The notes below the pieces were generated by a model. It was not told the DNA's origin and searched no databases. It saw only the letters and a list, made by a program, of their open reading frames with translations. A program made the position numbers and the translations under genes. Shown here piece after piece: positions 8,231-15,715 of a DNA stretch of 64,000 nt (position 1 is its first letter; the number at the start of each line of letters is the position of its first letter). Source of the DNA: an uncultured Clostridia bacterium (GTDB taxonomy: Bacteria > Bacillota > Clostridia > Oscillospirales > Oscillospiraceae); contig CAMKGX010000001.1 of NCBI GenBank assembly GCA_946412355.1, forward strand, positions 109,424-173,423, given 5' to 3'.

Positions 8231-9169
8231 ATGGCTGCCGGAAGAAAAAGAAAACGCTACCGCGGCAGACGGCTGCGGCCCCAGTTCATATTGTTCTGCG
8301 CCGTGATGGTGGCGCTGGTGTGCGGCGGGGCGCTGCTGCTGCGCCGGGCCCCGGTATTCCGCCATAACGCCACCCCCGTCCAAAGCGGCGACCCGGCGAC
8401 GGGCGACCTATCCGCCATCCCGGCGGGCTACGTTACCGCGGAGGGTGACATCCACAGCGGCTCTCTGATTCTGGTGAGCAACGACCACCCCTACACCTTC
8501 CCGGCGGACGTGGAGCTGGTGACCACCTTGGAGCAGAATATCAGCGGCTACATGGCCCGGGACTACACGGTGAAGCAGGAAAAGACCGCCTTTGCCGCCT
8601 TTGACAGCCTGTTCCGCGCCTTTGCCAACGCCACCGGCAGGGAGGACGTGAACATCTCCTCCGCCTACCGCAGCTACGACGAGCAGCAGGCGGTGTACGC
8701 CGCCTCTGTGGCGGAAGACGGACAGGACCACGCCGACAGCTACGTGACCCAGCCGGGCTGCAGCGAGCACCACACCGGCCTGGCGGTGGACCTGACCCGC
8801 TACGATGTGCGGACGGGCCATTCCTACGATTTCACCGGTGAGGGGGAGTATGGCTGGATTCACACCCATGGCCCGGAATACGGCGTCGTCATGCGCTACG
8901 CCGCCGATAAGGAAGCCATCACCGGCATCGCCGAGGAGAGCTGGCACCTGCGGTACGTGGGCGTGCCCCACGCCGCCTACATGGCCGAGCACAACCTGTG
9001 CCTGGAGGAATATTTGGATCTGCTGCGGGACTATCCGGTGTCCAGTCCGCTGCGGTATAAGGGTTGCCGCATTTACTTCTGCCCCGAGGGGCAGCTCTAC
9101 GTGCCGGAGAGCGAAGCGTACATCCTGTCCGGCAATAACGTGGATGGTTTTATCGTGACAGTTTCGTAA
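8231..9169 (+). CDS. VanY-like D-alanyl-D-alanine carboxypeptidase (M15B)
   Basis: A 312-residue protein with a basic N-terminus and a single membrane anchor (about residues 18-35), then an extracytoplasmic M15 peptidase domain. Zinc and catalytic motifs are readable: SAYRSYDEQ, SEHHTGLAVDL (HxxxxxxD) and ESWHLRYVG (ExxH). It should trim the terminal D-Ala of wall peptides. A D,D-dipeptidase role is less likely because a VanX-type arrangement is not apparent. AAAGGGGGGG precedes the ATG. Last gene of the LysR operon. Confidence 0.88.
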   Translation: MAAGRKRKRYRGRRLRPQFILFCAVMVALVCGGALLLRRAPVFRHNATPVQSGDPATGDLSAIPAGYVTAEGDIHSGSLILVSNDHPYTFPADVELVTTLEQNISGYMARDYTVKQEKTAFAAFDSLFRAFANATGREDVNISSAYRSYDEQQAVYAASVAEDGQDHADSYVTQPGCSEHHTGLAVDLTRYDVRTGHSYDFTGEGEYGWIHTHGPEYGVVMRYAADKEAITGIAEESWHLRYVGVPHAAYMAEHNLCLEEYLDLLRDYPVSSPLRYKGCRIYFCPEGQLYVPESEAYILSGNNVDGFIVTVS

Positions 9170-9171
9170 AG

Positions 9172-9203
9172 AAAACACCGAAGGACGGCTCCTTCGGTGT
9201 TTC
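9172..9203. terminator. Bidirectional terminator
   Basis: AAACACCGAAGGA / TCCTTCGGTGTTT arms around CGGC, between convergent genes; A- and T-rich flanks. Confidence 0.88.
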
Positions 9204-9206
9204 CTG

Positions 9207-9641
9207 TTACATAAACTGGCGCATCTCCATGCCCAGCTGCTCCTCCACCGCCACCAGCGTGCGGCACAGCGCCCGGGCGGGCACCTCCGCCCCTTTGTAC
9301 TGATCCAGATAGCCCCGCAGCGACTTGGCGCCCATGTGGCAGCCGTCGGAAATCAGAGACGCCACCGACTTGTCGCTGTGGTTTACGGTGAGATGGGCGG
9401 CGGTTTTCATCTCCGCCATCTTCCGGGCCACGGGATGGGGCTCCTTCTCGTTGCCGCCGCACTTTTCCAGCATGGTCTGTACCTCCCGGCCGATCCATTC
9501 GTGCTGCTGGCGGCTGGTGTTCAGCAGCGCTTTCAGGGCAGGGGCCTGGGCGTGCTCTCGTACGCCGTCCAGGGAGTCGGTGGCCATCTTCACCCCGGCG
9601 TCGCACTCCTTCAGCAGATGCAGTGTATCGTTGTTGGTCAT
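9207..9641 (-). CDS. Conserved hypothetical protein, predicted helical bundle
   Basis: A 144-residue soluble protein with no signal or membrane segment. Nearly all of it looks alpha-helical with regularly spaced hydrophobics, including a His/Glu-containing stretch (SRQQHEWIGREVQ) that recalls ferritin-like or DUF2383-type four-helix bundles. I do not recognise the family with confidence and propose no function. AAGGAGG precedes the ATG. It lies 12 bases after the 59-residue ORF and is probably cotranscribed with it. Confidence 0.7.
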   Translation of the reverse strand: MTNNDTLHLLKECDAGVKMATDSLDGVREHAQAPALKALLNTSRQQHEWIGREVQTMLEKCGGNEKEPHPVARKMAEMKTAAHLTVNHSDKSVASLISDGCHMGAKSLRGYLDQYKGAEVPARALCRTLVAVEEQLGMEMRQFM

Positions 9642-9653
9642 AACGCGTCCTCC

Positions 9654-9833
9654 TTAAAATGCCTGGGGGCGGTCCTCAAAGGAGAGGTTTTCCGCCTCCC
9701 GCTGCAAATCGTCCATGGTGCGGATGCCCAGCCCCCACAGCTTTTCCTGGGCCTGGGGCGACAGGGCGTAAAAGTACTCGTAGGCGACGGCGTCGCCGTT
9801 CAAAAGATCGTTCAAATCCGTATTCTGCCACAT
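9654..9833 (-). CDS. Small acidic hypothetical protein
   Basis: A 59-residue protein (MWQNTDLNDLLNG...), short and acidic, without recognised motifs. The track's longer start runs back through the obgE terminator; ATG 9833 with GGAGG eight bases upstream is preferred. Unusually, that GGAGG sits in the 3' arm of the obgE terminator and the ATG abuts its U-tract (see finding). It precedes the helical-bundle gene. Confidence 0.6.
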   Translation of the reverse strand: MWQNTDLNDLLNGDAVAYEYFYALSPQAQEKLWGLGIRTMDDLQREAENLSFEDRPQAF

Positions 9834-9868
9834 AAAAAACACCTCCGCGCCTATTTTGCGCGAAGGTG
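9834..9868 (-). terminator. obgE intrinsic terminator, overlapping a downstream SD
   Basis: On the minus strand CACCTTCGCGC-AAAATAG-GCGCGGAGGTG (one wobble) followed by TTTTTT. It starts about 17 bases after the obgE stop. Confidence 0.82.
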
Positions 9869-9885
9869 CTTCTTTTATACAATGT

Positions 9886-11166
9886 TTACCGCTGATATTC
9901 AAACTCCAGGTCGTACATGGACACGATATCGCCGTCCTGGATGCCCATGGCCTCCAGCTGGTCGAACAGGCCGGACTGGCGCAGCATCTTGTCGAAATAT
10001 AGGCGGCTCTCGTAGTCGGAGAAATTGATGTTGCCCATAAGCCGCTGCAGCCAGGGGCCCTCCACCAGCCAGGTGTTGTCCTCCCGCTCGATGTGGAGCG
10101 GCTCGCTGGTGTCCACCTGGGGCGGACGGGGCACGTACTCCGGCTCGTACACCGTGACAGGGGGCAACTCCTGGAGCCGCTGGCCGATGAGCTGCACCAG
10201 CTCCCGGGTGCCCTGGTGGGTGGCGGCGGACATGGCCAGCACCGGATAGCCCAGGGCGGCCACGTGGGCGCGGAAGTCCTCCAAAAGCTGGGGGTCAGAG
10301 AGCAAATCCGTCTTGTTGGCCACCACGATCTGGGGCCGGGTAGCCAGGTCGGGGGAGTACTGCTTCAATTCCTCGTTGATGGCGTCGAAGTCGGCGATGG
10401 GGTCCCGGCCCTCACTGCCGCTGACGTCCACCAGATGCACCAGCAGTCGGCAGCGGTCAATGTGCCGCAGGAAGTCGTGGCCCAGGCCGGCGCCCTCGCT
10501 GGCGCCCTCAATGATGCCGGGGATGTCCGCCATCACGAAGCTGACGCCGTCGTCCACGTACACCACACCCAGGTTGGGGTAGAGGGTGGTGAAGTGGTAG
10601 TTGGCGATCTTGGGATGGGCCTTGCTGACCACGGACAGGAGGGTGGATTTGCCCACGTTGGGGAAGCCCACCAGACCCACGTCTGCCAGCAGCTTCAGCT
10701 CCAGCACCACGTCGTGGGCCTCGCCGGGCAGGCCCGCCTTGGCAAACCGGGGCACCTGCCGGGTGGGGGTGGCGAAGTGCTGGTTGCCCCAGCCGCCCCG
10801 GCCGCCCTTGCACAGCACGAAGGGCTCGTCGGTGGACATGTCCTTGATGATCTCGTTTGTCTCCGCGTCGCGGACAAGGGTGCCCCGGGGCACCCGGATG
10901 GTGAGGTTCTCGCCGTCCCGGCCGCTTTTGCGTCCGCCGGCGCCGTCCACACCATTTGACGCCACATATTTGCGCTTGTAGCGGAAGTCCATCAGCGTGG
11001 ACATGTGGTCGTCCACCACCAGGATGATGGAGCCGCCGTCGCCGCCGTCACCGCCGTCGGGGCCGCCGGCGGCCACGTACTTCTCCCGGTGGAAGGCCAC
11101 CGCGCCGTTGCCGCCGTTGCCGGCCCGGCAGGTGATGCGGGCCTTATCAATAAAACCAGTTGCCAT
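9886..11166 (-). CDS. obgE: Obg-family ribosome-assembly GTPase
   Basis: A 426-residue protein with the glycine-rich Obg domain (residues about 1-158, with GGDGGDGGSIILV), a G domain with P-loop GFPNVGKST, switch region and NKTD, then a C-terminal OCT domain (about 345-426). Obg GTPases act in late 50S assembly and in stress or sporulation control in Firmicutes. It is part of the classic rplU-prp-rpmA-obgE order but has its own promoter after the rpmA terminator. Confidence 0.96.
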   Translation of the reverse strand: MATGFIDKARITCRAGNGGNGAVAFHREKYVAAGGPDGGDGGDGGSIILVVDDHMSTLMDFRYKRKYVASNGVDGAGGRKSGRDGENLTIRVPRGTLVRDAETNEIIKDMSTDEPFVLCKGGRGGWGNQHFATPTRQVPRFAKAGLPGEAHDVVLELKLLADVGLVGFPNVGKSTLLSVVSKAHPKIANYHFTTLYPNLGVVYVDDGVSFVMADIPGIIEGASEGAGLGHDFLRHIDRCRLLVHLVDVSGSEGRDPIADFDAINEELKQYSPDLATRPQIVVANKTDLLSDPQLLEDFRAHVAALGYPVLAMSAATHQGTRELVQLIGQRLQELPPVTVYEPEYVPRPPQVDTSEPLHIEREDNTWLVEGPWLQRLMGNINFSDYESRLYFDKMLRQSGLFDQLEAMGIQDGDIVSMYDLEFEYQR

Positions 11167-11206
11167 AGTGAAAATACCTCAAATCCAGTGTACCATTTTC
11201 CGACCC

Positions 11207-11235
11207 ATTTTATCCGAAAACCCGCCGTCCGTCAA
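11207..11235 (-). promoter_or_regulatory. obgE promoter
   Basis: Minus strand TTGACG (11230-11235), 17-bp spacer, TAAAAT (11207-11212), just downstream of the rpmA terminator. Confidence 0.72.
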
Positions 11236-11266
11236 GAGGCGGGGCGGCAGACCGTTTTTTCAGAAG

Positions 11267-11301
11267 AAAAAAAGTTCCCAGCCGGATGGCTGGGAACTTT
11301 T
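11267..11301 (-). terminator. rpmA intrinsic terminator
   Basis: Minus strand AAAGTTCCCAGCC-ATCC-GGCTGGGAACTTT followed by a long T-tract. Confidence 0.93.
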
Positions 11302-11309
11302 CACATCAA

Positions 11310-11594
11310 TTACTCGGCGGGGTAAACAGAGACCTTCTTACGATCCTTGCCCAGACGCTCGAAACGGACTACGCCGTCAGCGGTGGCAAACAGAGTGTCG
11401 TCGGTACCGATGCCCACGTTGGTGCCGGGATGAATGTGGGTGCCGCGCTGGCGCACCAGAATGTTGCCAGCCAGAACGAACTGACCGTCAGCCCGCTTGG
11501 GCCCAAGACGCTTGGACTCAGAGTCACGGCCGTTCTTGGTGGAGCCCATACCTTTTTTATGGGCGAAGAACTGCAGACCAATGTTCAACATCAT
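11310..11594 (-). CDS. rpmA: 50S ribosomal protein L27 with cleavable N-terminus
   Basis: A 94-residue L27 ([22 protein letters not shown] is diagnostic). It begins [15 protein letters not shown], the Firmicute form with a nine-residue leader before AHKKG. In Staphylococcus aureus the Prp protease removes this leader between F and A so that the mature N-terminus can reach the peptidyl transferase centre. The prp gene lies directly upstream here. Two adjacent ATGs (11594, 11591) are possible starts. Confidence 0.97.
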   Translation of the reverse strand: MMLNIGLQFFAHKKGMGSTKNGRDSESKRLGPKRADGQFVLAGNILVRQRGTHIHPGTNVGIGTDDTLFATADGVVRFERLGKDRKKVSVYPAE

Positions 11595-11635
11595 TCAGTA
11601 CATCCTTTCTATAAGATGATCGGGGAGAAGGGGGC

Positions 11636-11965
11636 TTACGCCTCCATCACTTCGATATGTTCCGGATACTCGTCGTGAAGCTCCGTCAGGTAGACCATGA
11701 GGCCCGCCAGCAGATTCTGACAGGTGGACTCAGCCGTCTGACCCAGGCCTCCGGGAAGCCGGAGGGCGATGGTGGCGGTGTCTTCATTGACTTTCACCGA
11801 GGCGCACAGCCCCATCACGTCGTTGATGGTGGCGTTCACCAGGCGCACGGCGCTGGTGATGGCGGCGCAGACGATATCCTCGCCCGCATCGCCGTAGCCG
11901 CTGTGGCCCACTGCATCAAATCCGATGATGCGGCGTTCCTCCGTGAGGAATGTTACGGTCGTCAT
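11636..11965 (-). CDS. prp: Ribosomal-processing cysteine protease Prp
   Basis: A 109-residue protein of the Prp (YsxB) family. The catalytic His is in AVGHSGYGDAGEDIVCAA (GHxG) and the catalytic Cys follows ten or so residues later in IVCAAIT. It cleaves the N-terminal leader of L27, whose gene is next. It sits between rplU and rpmA, three bases after the rplU stop, as in other Firmicutes. Confidence 0.95.
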   Translation of the reverse strand: MTTVTFLTEERRIIGFDAVGHSGYGDAGEDIVCAAITSAVRLVNATINDVMGLCASVKVNEDTATIALRLPGGLGQTAESTCQNLLAGLMVYLTELHDEYPEHIEVMEA

Positions 11966-11968
11966 GCC

Positions 11969-12280
11969 TTAGAAAGAAATCTTGCCGATTTCCACCTTGG
12001 TGTAAGGCTGACGATGACCCTGGCGTTTACGATAGCCCTTCTTGGGGGTGTACTTGAAGATACGAATCTTCTTGCCCTTGCCGTTCTTCACGACCTTGGC
12101 GTCCACCTTCGCGCCCTCCACCACGGGAGTGCCGAACTTGGTGTTCTCACCATCCACGATGGCCAGAACCTGATCGAAAACCACGCTGTCACCAGCCTCA
12201 ACGGGCAGCTTCTCGATGAACAGAGTGTCACCCTCGCTGACGTTGTACTGCTTACCACCGGTTACGATAATAGCCTGCAT
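11969..12280 (-). CDS. rplU: 50S ribosomal protein L21
   Basis: A 103-residue L21: [20 protein letters not shown] at the start and the C-terminal signature [19 protein letters not shown]. It binds 23S rRNA in the large subunit. First gene of rplU-prp-rpmA, transcribed from a consensus promoter through a structured leader. Confidence 0.98.
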   Translation of the reverse strand: MQAIIVTGGKQYNVSEGDTLFIEKLPVEAGDSVVFDQVLAIVDGENTKFGTPVVEGAKVDAKVVKNGKGKKIRIFKYTPKKGYRKRQGHRQPYTKVEIGKISF

Positions 12281-12371
12281 TTGTGTGTTGCACCTACCTT
12301 TCCTTTATGACGGACTCGCTGTCGGGGGCGTCCGGAGCCATGTCCGGCTCTTATGACCCATTCAAAGCGGC
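12281..12371 (-). promoter_or_regulatory. Probable L21 leader RNA
   Basis: About 90 bases of transcript precede rplU. They contain the pairable segment GAGCCGGACATGGCTCCGG and a purine-rich SD (AAAGGAAAGGTAGG). Firmicutes carry an autoregulatory L21 leader in this position; assignment is by position and length, not by a covariance match. Confidence 0.5.
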
Positions 12372-12377
12372 TTTCCT

Positions 12378-12406
12378 ATTATAGCGATGTAATTGCCTTT
12401 TGTCAA
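12378..12406 (-). promoter_or_regulatory. Consensus sigma-A promoter of rplU
   Basis: Minus strand TTGACA (12401-12406), 17-bp spacer, TATAAT (12378-12383): a perfect match to consensus. Confidence 0.93.
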
Positions 12407-12445
12407 CAAATTTCCGGGATATTTTTTATCTATTTCGCTGAAATG

Positions 12446-12913
12446 TTACGCCTCGGGGTAGGCGAGCTGCTCCTCCGTCCAACGGGCGATGACGCCGGCG
12501 TACCAGCGGCAGCATTCCCGGCCCAGGGCCACGTCCAGATTCACGTAGTTGCCGCACTCCCGGGGGCTTTTGCCGGGCATGGGGCCGCTGTATTCCGCCG
12601 CCTGGGCGAACACACGCTGCACCAGGGCGATGGCCTGGCCGTCGGTGAGGCGGGCACTGTCAAAGAGAAAGTAGAAGCCCGTCTGGCAGCCCATGGGGCC
12701 GAAGTAGATGACGGCGTCCTTCTCCGGGCTGTTGCGCAAAAAGGTGGCGATGAGATGCTCCACCGAGTGCATCTGGGCGTTGGTCAGTAAATCGCCGGTA
12801 TTGGGCTTCTTAAACCGCAGGTCAAAGGTGGTGACGCTGCCGTCCCGGCGGCTGAGGTACAGCCCCGGCACCAGCACGTCGTGATTGACGGTAAAGCTGG
12901 CAATGCGCTCCAT
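12446..12913 (-). CDS. luxS: S-ribosylhomocysteine lyase LuxS
   Basis: A 155-residue LuxS. The iron-binding HSVEHLIATFLR and GPMGCQTGFYFL (catalytic Cys region) and a later Cys in the C-terminal third are all readable. It converts S-ribosylhomocysteine to homocysteine and DPD, the precursor of AI-2. It is two bases downstream of mtnN, which makes its substrate, so the pair forms a complete SAH recycling branch. SD GGAGGTG lies in the mtnN tail. Confidence 0.97.
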   Translation of the reverse strand: MERIASFTVNHDVLVPGLYLSRRDGSVTTFDLRFKKPNTGDLLTNAQMHSVEHLIATFLRNSPEKDAVIYFGPMGCQTGFYFLFDSARLTDGQAIALVQRVFAQAAEYSGPMPGKSPRECGNYVNLDVALGRECCRWYAGVIARWTEEQLAYPEA

Positions 12914-12915
12914 GA

Positions 12916-13587
12916 TTACACCTCCAGATGATCCAGGAAGGCCATGACGGCCTCATTGAGCTGTGCCATGGCGGTGGGGAAATTGAAGAAATAATCCTGC
13001 TTCACCACCAGACAGTCGGACACCGACTTGATGGCCATACACTTCACGCCGTTGCGGTAGCACACCTGGGCCACGGCGCAGCCCTCCATTTCGCACAGCA
13101 GGGGGTGGAAGTTGTCCCGGATAAAGTCCACCCGCTGCCCCGGCACGGCAAACCAGTCGCCGGTGGCTACAAGGCCGGTGCGGTACGGAAGGCCTGCGGC
13201 CTCCATGGCGGCCCGGGCCTTCTCCTGGTAGGCGGTGGGCAGCACCTTGCGGTTCACGGTGGCAATCAGGCCCAGAGCGTCGGGGCCGTCCACGGCGCTG
13301 GTGTCGAAGTCGTGCTGCATGAAGCCCTCCGCCAGCACCAGCGTGCCGATGGGCACCTCCTCAAAGCAGCCTGCCACTCCGACGTTGAGAATCAGGTCGG
13401 GGTGGAAGCGGTCGATGCAGAGCTGGGCGGCCATGGCGGCGTTTACCTTGCCCACGCCGCCGCAGCAGGCGATGAGGTCATGGCGGATATGGTAGAATTT
13501 CACCCCCGCCACCTCGTCCATAGGGGCGGCATCCCCCACCAGACTGGCGATTTCCGAGGGCATGGCGTAAAAGAGCGCAATTTTCAC
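12916..13587 (-). CDS. mtnN: 5'-methylthioadenosine/S-adenosylhomocysteine nucleosidase
   Basis: A 223-residue nucleosidase: KIALFYAMPSEIASL at the start, GGVGKVNAAMAAQ, and CEMEGCAVAQVCY near residue 165 with the purine-binding Glu. It cleaves adenine from SAH and MTA. GTG 13587 has GGGAGG eight bases upstream and is preferred to the track's 13605. Operon partner of luxS. Confidence 0.95.
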   Translation of the reverse strand: MKIALFYAMPSEIASLVGDAAPMDEVAGVKFYHIRHDLIACCGGVGKVNAAMAAQLCIDRFHPDLILNVGVAGCFEEVPIGTLVLAEGFMQHDFDTSAVDGPDALGLIATVNRKVLPTAYQEKARAAMEAAGLPYRTGLVATGDWFAVPGQRVDFIRDNFHPLLCEMEGCAVAQVCYRNGVKCMAIKSVSDCLVVKQDYFFNFPTAMAQLNEAVMAFLDHLEV

Positions 13588-13619
13588 TGGATGATCCTCC
13601 CGCATTTATATCAGCCACT

Positions 13620-13678
13620 ATATTAAAATGCCACCCTGCCAATGTCAAGTTGCAAAACGGGTGTTTATCCGTTAAAAT
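13620..13678. promoter_or_regulatory. Back-to-back promoters for mtnN-luxS and tmcAL
   Basis: Minus: TTGACA (13643-13648)-17-TAATAT (13620-13625). Plus: TTGCAA (13650-13655)-17-TAAAAT (13673-13678). The two -35 boxes are one base apart. Confidence 0.85.
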
Positions 13679-13706
13679 AGGAGAAAAGAGAGGGGAGGCG
13701 AGGGAC

Positions 13707-14882
13707 GTGTCCGTATGGGGCGTGATATGTGAGTTAAATCCGTTTCACAATGGGCATGCAGCGCTGCTGTCGGCGCTTCGCAGCCGGGGCGCGGAAACCA
13801 TTGTTTGCGCCATGTCCGGCAACTTCGTCCAGCGGGGCGAGCCGGCCATTGTGTCCAAGCTGGCCCGGGCGGAAATGGCCGTCCGGGGCGGGGCGGATTT
13901 GGTGCTGGAGCTGCCTACCCCCTGGGCCACCGACACGGCGGAGCGCTTTGCCCGGGGCGGCGTAGCGGTGCTGGCCATGGCGGGCTGCGACACCATCGCC
14001 TTCGGCAGCGAGAGCGGCGACACGGCGGCGCTGCATAAGGCGGCGGAAATCACCGCTGCCCGGGACTTCCCCCGGCTGGTAACGGAGCGCATGACGGACG
14101 GCACGCCCTACGCCGCGGCTCGCCAGCAGGCGGCGGAGGCCCTGGGGGTGACACCGGGCCTTTTGCGCTGTCCCAACGACATTTTAGCGGTGGAATATTT
14201 GAAGGCAGCGGCAGCCATTGGAGTCGACATAACACCAATCGCCGTACCCCGCATGGGGGCGGCCCATGACGGTGGGGCGGTGGAGAACATTGCGTCGGCA
14301 TCCTTTATCCGCCAACTGCTTTATGGAATGGATGACAAGGCATTCTCCTTTATACCGCCATACGGGGCGGAGATACTGCGCCGGGAGAGGGAAAAGGGTA
14401 CATTTCCGGTTGACATAACCAATGCGGAGCGGGCCGTGCTGGATCGCCTGCGGCGGATGACGGAGGCGGATTTCGCCGCCTTTGACAGCGGGGGAGAGGG
14501 GCTGTACCGGAGGCTGCATCACGCCGCAGGGGAGGCGGCCTCCCTGAATGAGCTGCTGGAATCGGTTAAGACCCGGCGCTATCCCACCGCCCGGCTGCGG
14601 CGGATGATACTGCGCTGCTGGCTGGGGGTGGAGAACACCCCGGAGCGGGTGCCCTATCTCCGGGTACTGGCGGCCAACGAGGCCGGGCGGCGCCACCTGC
14701 GGACGCTGCGCCATGCCGACGCCCCGGTGCTGACCAAGGCGGCGGACGTGGCGGCCCTTGGTCCCGAGGCGGAGGCGCTGCTGCGGCAGGAGGCGCTGTG
14801 TACCGACCTGTACGCCCTGTGCTGCCCGGCGGTACAGCGGCCCGGCGGCGAGTGGCGCATCACCCCCTATATGACCCCGTGA
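13707..14882 (+). CDS. tmcAL: tRNA(Met) cytidine acetate ligase
   Basis: A 391-residue YlbM/TmcAL protein: nucleotidyltransferase motif GVICELNPFHNGH (HxGH-type), then SGNFVQRGEPAI and ELPTPWAT, all family hallmarks. In Bacillus it forms N4-acetylcytidine at the wobble position of elongator tRNA-Met from acetate and ATP. GTG 13707 has GGGGAGG eight bases upstream; the track's extra N-terminal residues run through the promoter and are rejected. Confidence 0.93.
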   Translation: MSVWGVICELNPFHNGHAALLSALRSRGAETIVCAMSGNFVQRGEPAIVSKLARAEMAVRGGADLVLELPTPWATDTAERFARGGVAVLAMAGCDTIAFGSESGDTAALHKAAEITAARDFPRLVTERMTDGTPYAAARQQAAEALGVTPGLLRCPNDILAVEYLKAAAAIGVDITPIAVPRMGAAHDGGAVENIASASFIRQLLYGMDDKAFSFIPPYGAEILRREREKGTFPVDITNAERAVLDRLRRMTEADFAAFDSGGEGLYRRLHHAAGEAASLNELLESVKTRRYPTARLRRMILRCWLGVENTPERVPYLRVLAANEAGRRHLRTLRHADAPVLTKAADVAALGPEAEALLRQEALCTDLYALCCPAVQRPGGEWRITPYMTP

Positions 14883-14956
14883 CAACCGCAAGTTGACAAA
14901 AAAGGCGGGAGGGCAACGCCAGGTTGCTTTACAATCCCTTCCATTTGTGCTACCAT
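14883..14956 (+). promoter_or_regulatory. Twin CAAC-N5-GTTG dyads plus promoter, ABC exporter operon 1
   Basis: Dyads CAACCGCAAGTTG (14883-14895) and CAACGCCAGGTTG (14914-14926) are separated by 18 bases. A -35 TTTACA starts two bases after the second dyad, then 17-bp spacer and TACCAT (14951-14956). The same arrangement recurs at 21015-21088. Confidence 0.8.
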
Positions 14957-14983
14957 ACCACCGCATGAAAGGAGAGACATACC

Positions 14984-15715
14984 ATGTTAAATGTATCTCA
15001 CGTTACCAAGAATTACGGCAAGGTGCTGGCCTGTAACGACGTCAGCTTTACCCTGGACGACGGCAGCGTCACTGTGCTGCTGGGGCCCAACGGCGCCGGC
15101 AAGAGCACCATTATGAAGGCTATCATCGGCTTTTTGCGCTATAAGGGCGAGATTACCGTTGACGATATTCCCAACAAATCCGTCCGCGCCCGACGGATCC
15201 TGGGCTACATCCCGGAGCTGCCCTCCCTGTACCCCAACCTGACGGTGGCGGAGCACATGGAATTCCTGGCCCGGGCCTACCGCCTGGAGAATTACAAGGG
15301 CCGCATTGACGAACTGCTGGAGCGTTTTGAGCTGGCGGACAAGCGGAAAAAGTTCGGCGATGAGCTGAGCAAGGGCATGCAGCAGAAGCTGAATCTCTGC
15401 CTGGGCCTGCTGCCCCAGCCCCAGGTGCTGCTGCTGGATGAGCCCATGATCGGTCTCGACCCCCACGCCATCAAGGAGCTGAAGTCCGCCATTGAGGAGA
15501 TGCGGCAGGAGGGGAAAACGCTGCTGGTCAGCACCCACATCATCGACAGCGTGGATATGCTGTGGGACCGCACCCTCATTATGCAGGGCGGCACCATCCG
15601 CGCCAATATGCAGCGCCATGAGCTGGAGCAGGACGGCCGCACGCTGGAGCAGCTCTTCTTCGACGTCACCGAGGGCGTGGAGCGCAGCCACATGACCGGG
15701 GAGGCTGCGGAATGA
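14984..15715 (+). CDS. ABC transporter ATP-binding protein, exporter 1
   Basis: A 243-residue ATPase: Walker A GPNGAGKST, signature LSKGMQQKLNLCLGLL, Walker B VLLLDEPMIGLD, switch STHI. The LSKGM variant and the size match the YtrB/CcmA-like ABC-2 exporter group. It overlaps the permease start by four bases (ATGA). Its promoter carries two dyads shared with the paralogous operon at 21 kb. Cargo unknown. Confidence 0.9.
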   Translation: MLNVSHVTKNYGKVLACNDVSFTLDDGSVTVLLGPNGAGKSTIMKAIIGFLRYKGEITVDDIPNKSVRARRILGYIPELPSLYPNLTVAEHMEFLARAYRLENYKGRIDELLERFELADKRKKFGDELSKGMQQKLNLCLGLLPQPQVLLLDEPMIGLDPHAIKELKSAIEEMRQEGKTLLVSTHIIDSVDMLWDRTLIMQGGTIRANMQRHELEQDGRTLEQLFFDVTEGVERSHMTGEAAE

